Shown piece after piece: positions 16,121 through 25,326 of a DNA stretch of 64,000 nucleotides. The translations under genes were made by a program, and so were the position numbers. The stretch lies in NCBI RefSeq assembly GCF_006547145.1, contig NZ_CP041244.1, positions 4,712,001 to 4,776,000 of the forward strand, in the 5' to 3' direction. Every line of letters begins with the position of its first letter. The stretch's first letter is position 1. The notes under the pieces were generated by a model, which ran no database searches, was not told the origin of the DNA, and saw only the letters and a list, made by a program, of their open reading frames with translations. The stretch comes from Actinomadura sp. WMMA1423. GTDB lineage: Bacteria > Actinomycetota > Actinomycetes > Streptosporangiales > Streptosporangiaceae.

Positions 16121-17161
16121 TCAGCGCAGCGTCGCCTTGCCGGTGCCCTCGGTGATCTCACCGAGCGCCCAGGACGGCACCCCGCGCGACGCCAGCAGCC
16201 GCAGCGCCTCGTCGGCGCGGTCCGGCGCGACGATCGCCGCCATGCCGACACCGAGGTTGAACGTCTTGTCCATCTCCGCCTGAGGCACCTCGCCGTGCTC
16301 CTGGAGCAGGCGGAACACCGCTGGGACCTCCCAGGAGGAGCGGCTCAGCACGGCGTCCACTCCCGGAGGGAGCGACCGGGCCAGGTTCGCCGCCAGCCCG
16401 CCGCCGGTGATGTGCGCGAAGGCCCGCACCCCACCCGCCTGGGTCAGAGCCAGGCAGTCCTTGGCGTAGATGCGCGTGGGGGTGAGCAGTTCCTCCCCCA
16501 GCGGACGGTCGAGCTCCGCCGGCCGGCTCTCCAGCGTCAGGTCCGTCGTCGCCAGGATGTGCCGGACGAGCGAGTACCCGTTCGAATGGATGCCGGACGA
16601 CGCCATGGCGAGCACGACGTCGCCCGCCCTCACGCGCTCCGGCCCCAGGATCTGGTCGGCCTCCACGACCCCCGTACCGGCGCCCGCGACGTCGAACTCG
16701 TCCGCCTCCAGCAGCCCCGGGTGCTCGGCGGTCTCGCCGCCGACGAGGGCGCACCCGGCCAGGGCGCACGCGTCCGCGATCCCGCCGACGATGTCGGCGA
16801 CGCGTTCCGGCACGACCTTGCCGCAGGCGATGTAGTCGGTCATGAACAGCGGTTCCGCGCCGCACACGGCGAGGTCGTCGATGACCATGCCGACCAGGTC
16901 GTGCCCGATCGTGTCGTAGACGCCGAGGCGCCGCGCCAGGTCGACCTTGGTACCGACGCCGTCCGTGGACGTCGCGAGCAGGGGCCGCCTGTAGCGCAGC
17001 AGCGCCGAGGCGTCGAAGAGCCCGGCGAAACCGCTGACGTCGTCGACGACCTCGGGGCGCCTCGAACGGGCCACCCGGGACTTCATCAGCTCGACGGCTC
17101 GCTCGCCCGCCGCGATGTCGACGCCTGCGGCCTCGTAGGAGGTCGTCGGGCGCTGCGTCAT
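16121..17161 (-). CDS. purM: Phosphoribosylformylglycinamidine cyclo-ligase (AIR synthetase)
   Basis: ATP-dependent ring closure of FGAM to AIR, fifth step of purine synthesis. 346 residues. ATG 17161 overlaps the purF stop (ATGA), showing translational coupling. Typical motifs are SYEAAGVDIAAGERAVELMK at the N-terminus, LLATSTDGVGTKVDLA (ATP-binding), GHDLVGMVIDDLAVCGAEPL, ALVGGETAEHPG, ASSGIHSNGYSLVR, and HITGGGLAANLARSLP. It lies downstream of purF in one operon, and its 3' end faces DUF3073. Confidence 0.97.
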   Translation of the reverse strand: MTQRPTTSYEAAGVDIAAGERAVELMKSRVARSRRPEVVDDVSGFAGLFDASALLRYRRPLLATSTDGVGTKVDLARRLGVYDTIGHDLVGMVIDDLAVCGAEPLFMTDYIACGKVVPERVADIVGGIADACALAGCALVGGETAEHPGLLEADEFDVAGAGTGVVEADQILGPERVRAGDVVLAMASSGIHSNGYSLVRHILATTDLTLESRPAELDRPLGEELLTPTRIYAKDCLALTQAGGVRAFAHITGGGLAANLARSLPPGVDAVLSRSSWEVPAVFRLLQEHGEVPQAEMDKTFNLGVGMAAIVAPDRADEALRLLASRGVPSWALGEITEGTGKATLR

Positions 17162-18612
17162 CGGGTGGCCTCCAGCAGGTGCTTGCCGCGGGAGTCCTGC
17201 TCCACCGGGATGGGGTACTGGCCGTCGAAGCACGCCCGGCACAGCTCGTCCTTGGCGATGTGCGAGGCGGAGATGAGCTCGTCCAGGGAGATGTAGCCGA
17301 GCGAGTCGGCGCCGATGGAGTCGCGGATCTCCTCCACCGACAGGTTCCCGGCGATCAGCTCGGCCCGGGTGGCGAAGTCGATGCCGTAGAAGCAGGGCCA
17401 CGAGACGGGCGGGCTGGAGATCCGCACGTGGACCTCGGCGGCGCCCGCGTCCCGCAGCATCGCCACGATGGCGCGCTGGGTGTTGCCGCGCACGATCGAG
17501 TCGTCCACCACGACCAGGCGCTTGCCCTCGATCGCCTCCCGCAGCGGGTTCAGCTTCAGCCGGATGCCGAGCTGGCGGATCGTCTGGGACGGCTGGATGA
17601 ACGTCCGGCCGACGTAGGAGTTCTTCACCAGGCCCTGGCCGTAGGGGATCCCGGACGCCTCGGCGTAGCCGATCGCGGCCGGGGTGCCCGACTCCGGCGT
17701 CGGGATGACCATGTCGGCCTCGACGGGGTGCTCGCGGGCCAGCCGGCGCCCGACCTCGACGCGGGTGGCCTGCACGCTGCGCCCGGCGATCGTCGTGTCG
17801 GGCCGCGCCAGGTACACGTACTCGAACAGGCAGCCCTTCGGGCGCGGCTCGGCGAACCGCTCGGACCGCACGCCCTCGCCGTCCAGCGCGACCATCTCGC
17901 CCGGCTCGATCTCCCGGACGAACCGGGCGCCGACGATGTCGAGCGCGGCCGTCTCGGACGCGACCACCCAGCCGCGGTCCTCCAGGGCGCCGAGCACGAG
18001 CGGCCGGATGCCCTCGGGGTCGCGGGCGGCGTACAGCGTCCCCTCGTCCATGAAGACGAGGGAGAACGCGCCGCGGGTCGCGGGAAGGATCTCCCGCGCC
18101 GCCTCCAACGCACTGCCCGTGCCATGCGAAGCGAGCAGAGCAGTCAGAACCTCTGTGTCGCTCGTGGCGGTCAGCACGCCGGGCTCCAGCCGCGCGGCCA
18201 GCTCCGGCGTGTTGATGAGGTTGCCGTTGTGGACGAGCGCCAGCCCGCCGTCGTCGTTGGACCGGAACGTGGGCTGCGCGTTCTCCCACGTGGGCGAGCC
18301 GGTCGTGGAGTAGCGGCAGTGGCCGACGGCGATGTGGCCGCGCAGGGTGTTCAGCACCGACTCGTCGAAGACCTGGGCGACGAGGCCCATGTCCTTGAAC
18401 ACGACGATGCGGGAGCCGTCGCTGACGGCGATGCCCGCGGACTCCTGCCCGCGGTGCTGGAGCGCGTACAGGCCGTAGTAGGTGAGCTTGCTCACTTCGG
18501 CTCTGGCCGCCTGTTCGGCGGGGACCCAGACGCCGAAGACCCCGCAGGCGTCCTGCGGAGCGCGGTCGGAGGGATCGAGGTCGTGGCTCAAACGTCCGTC
18601 ACGGAGAGGCAC
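17158..18612 (-). CDS. purF: Amidophosphoribosyltransferase
   Basis: First committed step of purine synthesis: PRPP plus glutamine to phosphoribosylamine. GTG 18612 (484 residues) was chosen because the family N-terminus in actinobacteria is V/MPxxDGRLxHDLxPxDxxPQDACGVFG. The propeptide before the catalytic cysteine (DACGVFGVW) is therefore about 24 residues and should be removed by processing. The Ntn glutaminase domain has LYALQHRGQESAG, GHCRYSTTG and NGNLIN. The phosphoribosyl domain has VIPTPESGTPAAIGYAEASG and the PRPP loop VVVDDSIVRGNT. The cluster of cysteines (PPVSWPCFYGIDF, LCRACFDGQYP) fits the Fe-S form of PurF. It is followed by purM with a 4-bp overlap. The start lacks a strong ribosome site. 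Confidence 0.97.
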   Translation of the reverse strand: MPLRDGRLSHDLDPSDRAPQDACGVFGVWVPAEQAARAEVSKLTYYGLYALQHRGQESAGIAVSDGSRIVVFKDMGLVAQVFDESVLNTLRGHIAVGHCRYSTTGSPTWENAQPTFRSNDDGGLALVHNGNLINTPELAARLEPGVLTATSDTEVLTALLASHGTGSALEAAREILPATRGAFSLVFMDEGTLYAARDPEGIRPLVLGALEDRGWVVASETAALDIVGARFVREIEPGEMVALDGEGVRSERFAEPRPKGCLFEYVYLARPDTTIAGRSVQATRVEVGRRLAREHPVEADMVIPTPESGTPAAIGYAEASGIPYGQGLVKNSYVGRTFIQPSQTIRQLGIRLKLNPLREAIEGKRLVVVDDSIVRGNTQRAIVAMLRDAGAAEVHVRISSPPVSWPCFYGIDFATRAELIAGNLSVEEIRDSIGADSLGYISLDELISASHIAKDELCRACFDGQYPIPVEQDSRGKHLLEATR

Positions 18613-18740
18613 GTTCGCCAGTCTAGATGCCCGGTTCACCTGCTCCGATCGGTGGCATCTCCTTAACGGACCTTTACTCCCCGGAACCACGGGCCCCACG
18701 CGGTTCCGGGAATCTGGGGACGACACGTGGAGGGAACGCC

Positions 18741-19106
18741 ATGACGCTGCCCGGGTACCGGACCCACTCGCCCCCTGCCCCGCCCGTGCGGAGCACTCTG
18801 GCCCGGACCTCGCAGGTGCTCGGAATCGCCGGTCTGGCAGGGCTTGCGGCGTGCTTCGCGGGGATGGTCCCAGCGCTGCTGGGCCTCGTCCTGGGGACGG
18901 TGTCCCTCGTCCGGGGCGACCCCGACCGGCGCCCCGCCGTCGTGGGGGTCGTCTGCTCCGCGATCGCTCTGCTCGTCGGCGCCGGAACGCTCATCTGGCT
19001 GCTGGGCAAGGCGGCCCAGTGCGGCGACGTGTCGCGGTACCCGGACGACCAGGCGCGGCGCGGCTGCGTGGAACGCGAGTTCCCCTTCGCCCACGCCACC
19101 CCCTAG
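18741..19106 (+). CDS. Small membrane protein, DUF4190-like
   Basis: 121 residues from ATG 18741 (GGAGGGAACGCC upstream). A Pro-rich cytoplasmic head (YRTHSPPAPPVRS) is followed by two membrane helices (LGIAGLAGLAACFAGMVPAL and VVGVVCSAIALLVGAGTLIW) with a Gly/Asp/Arg turn between them (VRGDPDRRPA). A short tail has two cysteines. This is the architecture of DUF4190 proteins, whose function is unknown. It diverges from purF and converges on the LamG gene with only a 9-bp gap. Confidence 0.75.
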   Translation: MTLPGYRTHSPPAPPVRSTLARTSQVLGIAGLAGLAACFAGMVPALLGLVLGTVSLVRGDPDRRPAVVGVVCSAIALLVGAGTLIWLLGKAAQCGDVSRYPDDQARRGCVEREFPFAHATP

Positions 19107-19115
19107 GGGGCCGCG

Positions 19116-19757
19116 TCAGCCGCTCGGCTGGTCGGCCAGCGTGCGGACGGCCTCCGGGACGAGCGGGGAGGCGTACACGCGGAGATCGTCGATGAGGCCG
19201 CCGAAGCCCGGCTTGGCGGGCTCCCTGCCGAGGTAGATGGGCCCGGCCGGGGTGACGACGGGATGTTCCAGGGGGGCGGCCGCGTCCTGCTCGCCGTCGA
19301 CGTGGAGGACCATGCCCCGGGTGTCCACGACGAAGGCGAGGTGCGCCCATTCCCCCACGGTCAGCCTGGCCGTGCTGTCGACGTAGTCCGGGCCCTTGAC
19401 CGTGAACAACTGGACGCGCAGCCGCATCGCGTCCGGGTACAGCCAAAGGCCCAGTCCGCGCGCGTCGTTCTCGGCGACGGGCTTGTAGAGGAGGCTGCGC
19501 CACTCACCGGTGGGGCCCTCGTCCACCCGGACGAAGAAGGCCAGGCTGAACCCGAAGATCTGGCTGAGGACGAGCTGCGGCGCCGCGGGGATCACGGCGC
19601 GGTCGTGCTCGCCGAGGGCCAGCGCCTCCCCGTCCCTGCCTGGGACGATCTTCGCGCCCTCCATCAGCTCGGCGGCGGGGGCGGCGGCGCCGGCGGTGTC
19701 GGCGGCCCGGCGGCCGTCCACGGTGCCGGCGTCGAACGTCCAGTGCGCGATCAGCAC
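19116..19757 (-). CDS. LamG-like / concanavalin A-like lectin domain protein
   Basis: 213 residues from GTG 19757, preceded by GGAGGTGGACCC. A single jelly-roll domain of the laminin-G-like type: it starts LIAHWTFDAGTVDG, then FGFSLAFFVRVDEG, WRSLLYKPVAEND, LTVGEWAHLAFVVDTRGM, VLHVDGEQDAA and ends FGGLIDDLRVYASPL. That order (AHWTFD...W.HlA.v.d......lyvDG......GxIDdvrvy) is the LamG_3 signature. There is no signal peptide, so the domain may act in the cytoplasm, which is less usual. It lies 115 bp downstream of the sterol-carrier-like gene on the same strand. Confidence 0.8.
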   Translation of the reverse strand: MLIAHWTFDAGTVDGRRAADTAGAAAPAAELMEGAKIVPGRDGEALALGEHDRAVIPAAPQLVLSQIFGFSLAFFVRVDEGPTGEWRSLLYKPVAENDARGLGLWLYPDAMRLRVQLFTVKGPDYVDSTARLTVGEWAHLAFVVDTRGMVLHVDGEQDAAAPLEHPVVTPAGPIYLGREPAKPGFGGLIDDLRVYASPLVPEAVRTLADQPSG

Positions 19758-19872
19758 GGGTCCACCTCCGGTAAGGCGCGCGTCACCCGCGCACGCTATG
19801 CGCGCGCTCACCGTCCAGTCGAGAGGCGGCGTCCGGTCCGGGCGACGGGAGAGCCGCCGGCGGGCAGGCCAG

Positions 19873-20316
19873 TCAATCGAGGGGCAACGGGAGGTAAGGG
19901 GTCAGGTCGGCGCGCGCGCCGCTCGCCCGTATCCTTCCGGTCGCCGTCGCGTCTTCCCAGGTGGAGCGGCCGGTGGCCAGCGCGATCCACGTGGCGGCGT
20001 CCATCTCCACCACATTCGGTGGCGTACCACGGGTATGGTGCGGCCCGTCGATGCACTGAACGGCGGCGTGCGGAGGGACTCGGACCTCCACCGAACGACC
20101 GGGTGCCAGCTCGGCGAGACGGTCGAGCAGGTACCGCACCGCTCCCCTGACCACCGGACGGCTGGGTTCCGCCCCGCCCGTCCCGATACCGGCGAGGACC
20201 GTGTCCAGAGCCGCGCGGCGCAGCTCGGCGGGCTCGTCCGCGCCCGTGTAGGGCGCCAGGCCGAGTGCGGCGCGCTGCTCGTTCAGCACGGCGGGGGTAA
20301 GCGGTGTTCGCGGCAT
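19873..20316 (-). CDS. Sterol carrier-like protein (SCP2/maleylpyruvate-isomerase-like family)
   Basis: 147 residues from ATG 20316. The segments AVRYLLDRLAELAPGRSVEVRVPPHAAVQCIDG, NVVEMDAATWIALATGRSTW and RIRASGARADLTPYLPL match the actinobacterial sterol carrier family protein found near purF/purL. Relatives bind lipids or act with mycothiol; the actual ligand here is unknown. The start has no strong ribosome site. It diverges from the Ser/Thr kinase with a 129-bp intergenic region and is followed by the LamG-type gene. Confidence 0.82.
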   Translation of the reverse strand: MPRTPLTPAVLNEQRAALGLAPYTGADEPAELRRAALDTVLAGIGTGGAEPSRPVVRGAVRYLLDRLAELAPGRSVEVRVPPHAAVQCIDGPHHTRGTPPNVVEMDAATWIALATGRSTWEDATATGRIRASGARADLTPYLPLPLD

Positions 20317-20445
20317 CGCGCATGACGCTACCGGGTCCGCCGCGGTACCGCGCAGGCGGTAGAAAGGACCCCGGTGCCAGGCATGGGGGCGCAGGGAACG
20401 GGGAGGCCGGGGACGCCGTCCCCGGAGGAGACGGAGGTTCGTCAG

Positions 20446-22404
20446 ATGCCCGAGGCGCTGCCCCTGCAGCCGGGTGACCCGGGACGACTCGGATCGTTCG
20501 AGATCACGGGCCGGCTCGGCGTCGGCGAGCAGGGCGCCGTCTTCCTCGGCAGGGACCCGGCAGGCCGCCCCGTCGCCGTGAAGATCCTGCACGTGCGGCT
20601 GAGCGGCGAGCCGGTCGCGCGGTCGCGTTTCGCCGACGCGTTCTCCGCGGCCCGGAAGGTGTCCGGCTTCTACACGGCGGCGATCCTGCACGCCGATGTG
20701 GAGGGCGACCGCCCCTACGTGGTGAGCGAGTGGGTGGACGGGCCGTCCCTCCAGCAGCTCGTCGACGAGGAGGGCGTGCGCGGAAGCGTCGTCGTCGAGC
20801 GCTTGGCCGTCGGCATGGCGATCGCTCTGGCCGCCGTCCACCGCGCGGGTGCCGTCCATCACGACCTGAAGCCCGGGAACGTCCTCCTCGGCAAGGACGG
20901 TCCCCGCATGAGCGACCTCGGCATCGCCCACGCCATGGAGGCCGTGAACGTGGCCTTCCGGGGGCACATGACCGAGGACCCCGCCTACAAGTCCCCCGAG
21001 CAGCTGAGCGGCATGGGCATCGGCCCGGCCGCGGACGTGTTCGCGTGGGCGTCGACCATCCTTTTCGCCGCCACGGGCAAGCCGCCGTTCGGCGCGGGGT
21101 CGCCGTCCGAGGTGATGCAGCGGATCGTCTACGACGAGGCCGACGTGTCGGGCGCCCCTGACTCCCTGCGCGACACGGTGGCGTCCGCCCTGGCCAAGGA
21201 CCCCGCTGAGCGTCCGATGGCCAAGACGATCCTCGAACGGCTGCTGGGCCGGGGCAGCGCGCTCGCGGGGCGGCTGCCGGCCTCGATGGTGGAGGAGGGG
21301 CGCGCCCTTGCGACGGGCGTGATGATCCGCCACGAGGTGCCACGGGTCACGCCACCGCGTCCTCCCATGGCGACCCCCGGGGCGCCCATGGGAGCCGCAT
21401 CTCCTGTGGGGTTCACACCAGGCCCTGCCGCACCTCCCAGCCCCGTTGGCCCCCCTCCGGGGCAGCCTTCGGGGCCGCCTGTGGGGCCGCTTCCCGGAGC
21501 GCCTTCGGGGGCGCCCTACGGGGCGACGTCGGGGGTGCCTTCCGGGCCGCCCGCGGAGTCGGAGTCGCTACCGCTGCTCGGCAAGCTCGCACGCTCCCGC
21601 CGCGCGCGCCCGGAGCCCGTCCGGGAGCCCGAGCCGCCCGCGGCCGACCTCGACCCCGCCGCTTTCGAGGCGACGGCGGCCTTCAACGCGATCGGCCTGG
21701 GCCGGCCGGAGAGGCACGCCCAGGCGGGCGGGGGCGACCATGCGGAGCAGACCGCGCGGTTCGACGCCGTCGGCCCCGACCCGACCGCCACGTTCGACGC
21801 CGTCGACCTGCCCGCCCCCCCGAACGCCACCGAGCCGAACCCCATCGTCCCGGGGCTGGGGCGGGGCCGCGAGAGCCGCGGGCACCGCTCCCCGACCAGC
21901 CGCTCGCCCCTGTCCGCCATCGCGAAGCTGCGGCGTCCCGGCAACCACGTCCTGGGGCTGGCGCTCTCGCTGGCCATCGGTGTCAGCGTCGGCATCGCCA
22001 TCATCGTCCTGGTGCTGTGGCCCCAGCTGAAGGCCGACGACGACTCGCCGTCCGACAGCACCAACTCCTCGGCCAACCGCCCCGTGACCACGATTCCGGC
22101 GTCGTTCGCCGGGACGTGGACGGGCACGGCGGTCAACACCAACCGCAACACCTCGTTCCCCGTGCAGATCACCTTCCAGACCGGCGGGACGACGGGGCGC
22201 GCCCTGTACCCGCGGGAGAACTGCGTCGGCACACTGCGGCTCACCAGGGGGACCGAGAGCGCGCTGCGGATGAACCTGGACATCGGCAAGCCGTGCACGT
22301 CCGGGATCGTCCAGGTCACCCGGCAGCCGGACGGGACGCTCCAGTACACGTGGACGAAGCCGGGGACCAACCTCGGCTACGGCGGGCGGCTCAGCAAGAC
22401 CTGA
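20446..22404 (+). CDS. Membrane Ser/Thr protein kinase (PknB-like) with extracytoplasmic domain
   Basis: 652 residues from ATG 20446 (GGAGG 8 nt upstream). Kinase domain residues ~18-275: glycine loop GRLGVGEQGAVFLGRD, VAVKIL (Lys46), catalytic loop HHDLKPGNVLL (Asp140, Lys142, Asn145), DLG in place of DFG (Asp157), and DPAYKSPEQLSG activation/APE region. A Pro/Gly-rich linker (~300-390, with repeated GxPxGxP units) and an acidic segment lead to one membrane helix (~502-525). A ~120-residue outside domain then begins TTIPASFAGTWTGTAVNTNR, with two cysteines and a beta-rich look. HHD replaces the usual HRD, as in some actinobacterial kinases, and DLG is tolerated, so activity is likely but should not be assumed. 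The outer domain may sense a wall or small-molecule ligand. Confidence 0.93.
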   Translation: MPEALPLQPGDPGRLGSFEITGRLGVGEQGAVFLGRDPAGRPVAVKILHVRLSGEPVARSRFADAFSAARKVSGFYTAAILHADVEGDRPYVVSEWVDGPSLQQLVDEEGVRGSVVVERLAVGMAIALAAVHRAGAVHHDLKPGNVLLGKDGPRMSDLGIAHAMEAVNVAFRGHMTEDPAYKSPEQLSGMGIGPAADVFAWASTILFAATGKPPFGAGSPSEVMQRIVYDEADVSGAPDSLRDTVASALAKDPAERPMAKTILERLLGRGSALAGRLPASMVEEGRALATGVMIRHEVPRVTPPRPPMATPGAPMGAASPVGFTPGPAAPPSPVGPPPGQPSGPPVGPLPGAPSGAPYGATSGVPSGPPAESESLPLLGKLARSRRARPEPVREPEPPAADLDPAAFEATAAFNAIGLGRPERHAQAGGGDHAEQTARFDAVGPDPTATFDAVDLPAPPNATEPNPIVPGLGRGRESRGHRSPTSRSPLSAIAKLRRPGNHVLGLALSLAIGVSVGIAIIVLVLWPQLKADDDSPSDSTNSSANRPVTTIPASFAGTWTGTAVNTNRNTSFPVQITFQTGGTTGRALYPRENCVGTLRLTRGTESALRMNLDIGKPCTSGIVQVTRQPDGTLQYTWTKPGTNLGYGGRLSKT

Positions 22405-22541
22405 TCCGGCCTCGCCATTTCGGGCCGTACGTCCAATTTGTCGTCTCATATCAGGACAGTTCCGCTAAGGTTTCCCCTCGATCGAGACTCCTCGATCATG
22501 AGCGGGACGCGTCCGCGCGCTCCCCGGCAGAAGGAGTGACC

Positions 22542-23705
22542 TTGCGGGCTGTCCACCGAAGGCTGCTGCTCGTCGGCGCCGTCGCGGCGTGCCTCGGCGG
22601 CGCCGCGGCGTTCCCGGTGCTCGCCGACGACTCGTCGTCCCTGGTGAAGGTGACGGCGGCGGAGGGCACGCCGGTGCCCGGCCGGTACATCGTCACGATG
22701 AAGTCCGGCGCGTCCACCGACGGTGCCGCCAAGAGCGTCAAGGCCAGCGGCGTCCGGCGCTTCGACGGCGTGCTGAACGCCTTCGCCGCCCCCCTGACCA
22801 AGGACCAGCTGAACAAGCTGCGCCGCGACCACCGCGTCGCCGCGATCGAGCAGGACCAGGTCTTCAAGGCGACCACGACCCAGCGCGCGCCGCTGCCCTG
22901 GGGCCTCGACCGCATCGACCAGCGGTCGGCGAAGCTCTCCAAGACCTACACCTACAAGTCGTCCGGCAAGGGCGTGAACGCCTACGTCATCGACTCCGGC
23001 CTGGACGTCACGCACAAGGAGTTCGGCGGCCGCGCCTCGATCGCCTGGACGGCCCCCCAGTTCAACGGCGACGGACGTGACTGCAACGGCCACGGCACCC
23101 ACGTCGCGGGCATCATCGGCTCCAAGACCTACGGCGCCGCCAAGTCCGTCAAGCTGCGGTCCCTGCGCGTCCTGGACTGCAACGGCGAGGGCACGCTGTC
23201 GGACGTCGTCGACGCCGTGAACTGGCTGCGCACCCACGCCGCCAAGCCCGCCGTGGCGAACATGTCGCTCGGCGGCCCCAAGTCCACGGCGCTGAACACC
23301 GCCGTGATGAACCTGTCCAAGTCCGGGGTGTTCACCTCCGTCTCCGCCGGCAACGAGAACGCCGACGCGTGCAAGGTCTCGCCCGCCGGCGCGGGCTGGG
23401 TCATGGCCGTCGGCGCCACCACCAAGTACGACAACCGCGCCTCGTTCTCCAACTGGGGCAAGTGCGTCGACATCAACGCCCCCGGCTACGGCATCTACTC
23501 CACCTGGCCGGGCGGCAAGAACAAGGCGCTCAGCGGGACGTCCATGGCGGCCCCCTACGTGAGCGGCGTCGCCGCCCTGTACCTGTCGACCCACCCGAAG
23601 GCCACCTTCCCGACGGTGCAGAAGGTCCTGAACGACAACTCCACCCACACCCTCAAGAACCTGCGGTCGCAGCCCAACAGGCTCCTGTGGAAGGGCAAGC
23701 TGTGA
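22542..23705 (+). CDS. Secreted subtilisin-like serine protease (S8) with inhibitor_I9 propeptide
   Basis: 387 residues from TTG 22542, chosen because AAGGAG lies 5 nt before it; a GTG at 22536 overlaps that site. The signal peptide is LLLVGAVAACLGGAAAFPVLA (~8-28). The I9 propeptide (~45-110) has PGRYIVTMKSG and VAAIEQDQVF. The peptidase domain carries the triad Asp151 (AYVIDSGLDVTH), His184 (NGHGTHVAGIIG) and Ser334 (LSGTSMAAPYVSG), with the oxyanion Asn at 271 (SVSAGNENADAC). Four cysteines could make two disulfides, as in proteinase K-like enzymes. There is no C-terminal membrane anchor, so it is released. A hairpin terminator follows. Confidence 0.95.
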   Translation: MRAVHRRLLLVGAVAACLGGAAAFPVLADDSSSLVKVTAAEGTPVPGRYIVTMKSGASTDGAAKSVKASGVRRFDGVLNAFAAPLTKDQLNKLRRDHRVAAIEQDQVFKATTTQRAPLPWGLDRIDQRSAKLSKTYTYKSSGKGVNAYVIDSGLDVTHKEFGGRASIAWTAPQFNGDGRDCNGHGTHVAGIIGSKTYGAAKSVKLRSLRVLDCNGEGTLSDVVDAVNWLRTHAAKPAVANMSLGGPKSTALNTAVMNLSKSGVFTSVSAGNENADACKVSPAGAGWVMAVGATTKYDNRASFSNWGKCVDINAPGYGIYSTWPGGKNKALSGTSMAAPYVSGVAALYLSTHPKATFPTVQKVLNDNSTHTLKNLRSQPNRLLWKGKL

Positions 23706-23719
23706 GTCCTGTCACGTAA

Positions 23720-23752
23720 GATGGCCCGGCTCCCAGCGTGGAGCCGGGCATC
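23720..23752 (+). terminator. Terminator after the S8 protease gene
   Basis: gatggcccggctcc / ggagccgggcatc, 13-bp stem with one bulge and a 6-nt loop, 15 bp after the stop codon, followed by tcgc. Confidence 0.75.
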
Positions 23753-23854
23753 TCGCGCCTTCGCCCAGTGCCACTCTCCGCAGAGGTTTACCCTTGGCGA
23801 GGCAGACGGCTCTTTAACGTCCATTGACCTTCGGCCATGACGAGAGGAGAACAC

Positions 23855-24823
23855 GTGGAGACCCCCGCCTCCACCCGTCGGCACACCGACCGCGGCCGCG
23901 GCCGGCGCCACACCGCCGCGGCTCTCGTGGCCCTCGCCGCGGTGGTGCCCCTGATCGCCGCGGCGACCCCGTCCGCGGCCGCTCCGGCGTCCCTGCCCCT
24001 CGACCCGGGCGACAGCGGCAAGTTCGCGAAGCTGAACCGCCAGATCGAGCAGCTCGACAAGGAGTACGGCGGCGACCTCGCCAAGCTGAAGGACGCCGAG
24101 TTCGCCGCGAAGAAGGCGCTGGACAAGTCCAACGACCTGCAGCGCGACCTCCAGGAGGCCCGCGGCGTCGTGGCGCAGCTCGCCGCGTCCCAGTACATGA
24201 CGAACGGCGAGGACCCGACCGTCACCTTCCTCGCCGACGCCGACCCGTCCGACCTGCTCAGCAACGCCACCCTGGTCAGCCACCTCGCCCAGAACAAGGC
24301 GGGCAAGGTCGCCCAGATCCAGAAGCTCGTCAACGACCAGATGAAGGCCCGCAAGCAGGCCCAGCAGAAGATGGTCGAGCTCAACAAGGAGATCAAGGAC
24401 CTGAAACGGCGCAAGTCGCAGATCCAGTCCCTGGTCAAGAAGTACAAGCCCGAGTCCCCGAGCGTCGGCATGGGCGGCGTCACCCCCCGCATGCTCAAGG
24501 TCAAGAACACCCTCGACCTGGAGATGGGCCCCTTCCCCACGATCGGCTGCTTCCGCTCCACCGGCGACCCGCAGGACCACGGCAGCGGCCGCGCCTGCGA
24601 CTTCATGGTGACCACGGGCGGCGTCATGGCCTCGGGGAGCGCCAAGTCCCTAGGCGACCGCACCGCCGAATACGCCATCGCCCACGCGAGCGCCCTGGGC
24701 ATCAAGTACATCATCTGGCGCCAACGCATCTACGACCTGCGCAGCCCCGGCTGGCGCTCCATGGAGAACCGAGGCGGCGTGACCGCCAACCACTACGACC
24801 ACGTCCACGTCTCGGTCTTCTAG
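23855..24823 (+). CDS. Secreted coiled-coil protein with ARB_07466-like C-terminal domain
   Basis: 322 residues from GTG 23855 (AGAGGAGAACAC upstream; the in-frame ATG at 23837 has none). Residues ~18-48 are a signal peptide (HTAAALVALAAVVPLIAAAT). Residues ~58-210 form a long coiled coil (KLNRQIEQLDKEYGGDLAKL..., later QAQQKMVELNKEIKDLKRRK) like those of RipA/NlpC-type wall proteins. The C-terminal ~110 residues contain GCFRSTGDPQDHGSGRACDF, IIWRQRIYDLRSPGW and a final NHYDHVHVSVF. His and Asp in QDHGSGRACDF and HYDHVHV resemble the metal ligands of M15/VanY-like folds, so a peptidoglycan-linked role is plausible but unproven. Confidence 0.82.
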   Translation: METPASTRRHTDRGRGRRHTAAALVALAAVVPLIAAATPSAAAPASLPLDPGDSGKFAKLNRQIEQLDKEYGGDLAKLKDAEFAAKKALDKSNDLQRDLQEARGVVAQLAASQYMTNGEDPTVTFLADADPSDLLSNATLVSHLAQNKAGKVAQIQKLVNDQMKARKQAQQKMVELNKEIKDLKRRKSQIQSLVKKYKPESPSVGMGGVTPRMLKVKNTLDLEMGPFPTIGCFRSTGDPQDHGSGRACDFMVTTGGVMASGSAKSLGDRTAEYAIAHASALGIKYIIWRQRIYDLRSPGWRSMENRGGVTANHYDHVHVSVF

Positions 24824-24839
24824 CTCGCGAGGTGCGCGG

Positions 24840-25235
24840 TCACCAGACTCCGAGTGCCATGACGTTCCATGTGAGGCGAATGACGGGGCGCGTCTGTAGC
24901 TGCAATGGATCGAATCTCTCGTGGTCGAAGCGGAGAACCAGGCCCTCGTAATCGTTCCGCTTCTCGACGGTGAGGGTCTCCAGCCTGCGCAGCCTGCCGA
25001 TCGACACGGTCTCCTCCCCCGCCTCGAAGAACGTCAGGTACGCCTCGCCCGATGTTGGGTCGAGCGAGAAGAGCACCTCACGAGAACCCCGGCGGAGACG
25101 GAACGACTGGAGCCCGACAGGCCAGGCGAGGTCCTCGTGCTGGGGGGTCGGCTCGTCCTCGAAGAGCCAGATCAGATCCGCGAGCTCAGGCATCTCCACG
25201 CCCCCGACGCTATAACCCGAACTTTCGATCGACAT
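24840..25235 (-). CDS. Hypothetical protein, 131 aa
   Basis: Soluble acidic protein starting at ATG 25235 (an internal ATG at 25193 directly after GGAG is an alternative). Sequence: PELADLIWLFEDEP near the start, FRLRRGSREVLFSLDPTSGE, AYLTFFEAGEETVSIGRLRR, then a strand pattern to the end (VIRLTWNVMALGVW). It looks like a small alpha/beta protein of ~110 residues. I do not recognise the family. It converges with the coiled-coil gene (16-bp gap) and lies downstream of the VOC gene on the same strand. Confidence 0.6.
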   Translation of the reverse strand: MSIESSGYSVGGVEMPELADLIWLFEDEPTPQHEDLAWPVGLQSFRLRRGSREVLFSLDPTSGEAYLTFFEAGEETVSIGRLRRLETLTVEKRNDYEGLVLRFDHERFDPLQLQTRPVIRLTWNVMALGVW

Positions 25236-25326
25236 TCCGGTGACCCGCCCTGACGCCGGCAGCCGGATCGGGCGCGTCAATGACACGGCAGGGTGCCGCG
25301 CGGGTCGGAGCCGGCCAGGGGTGGAG

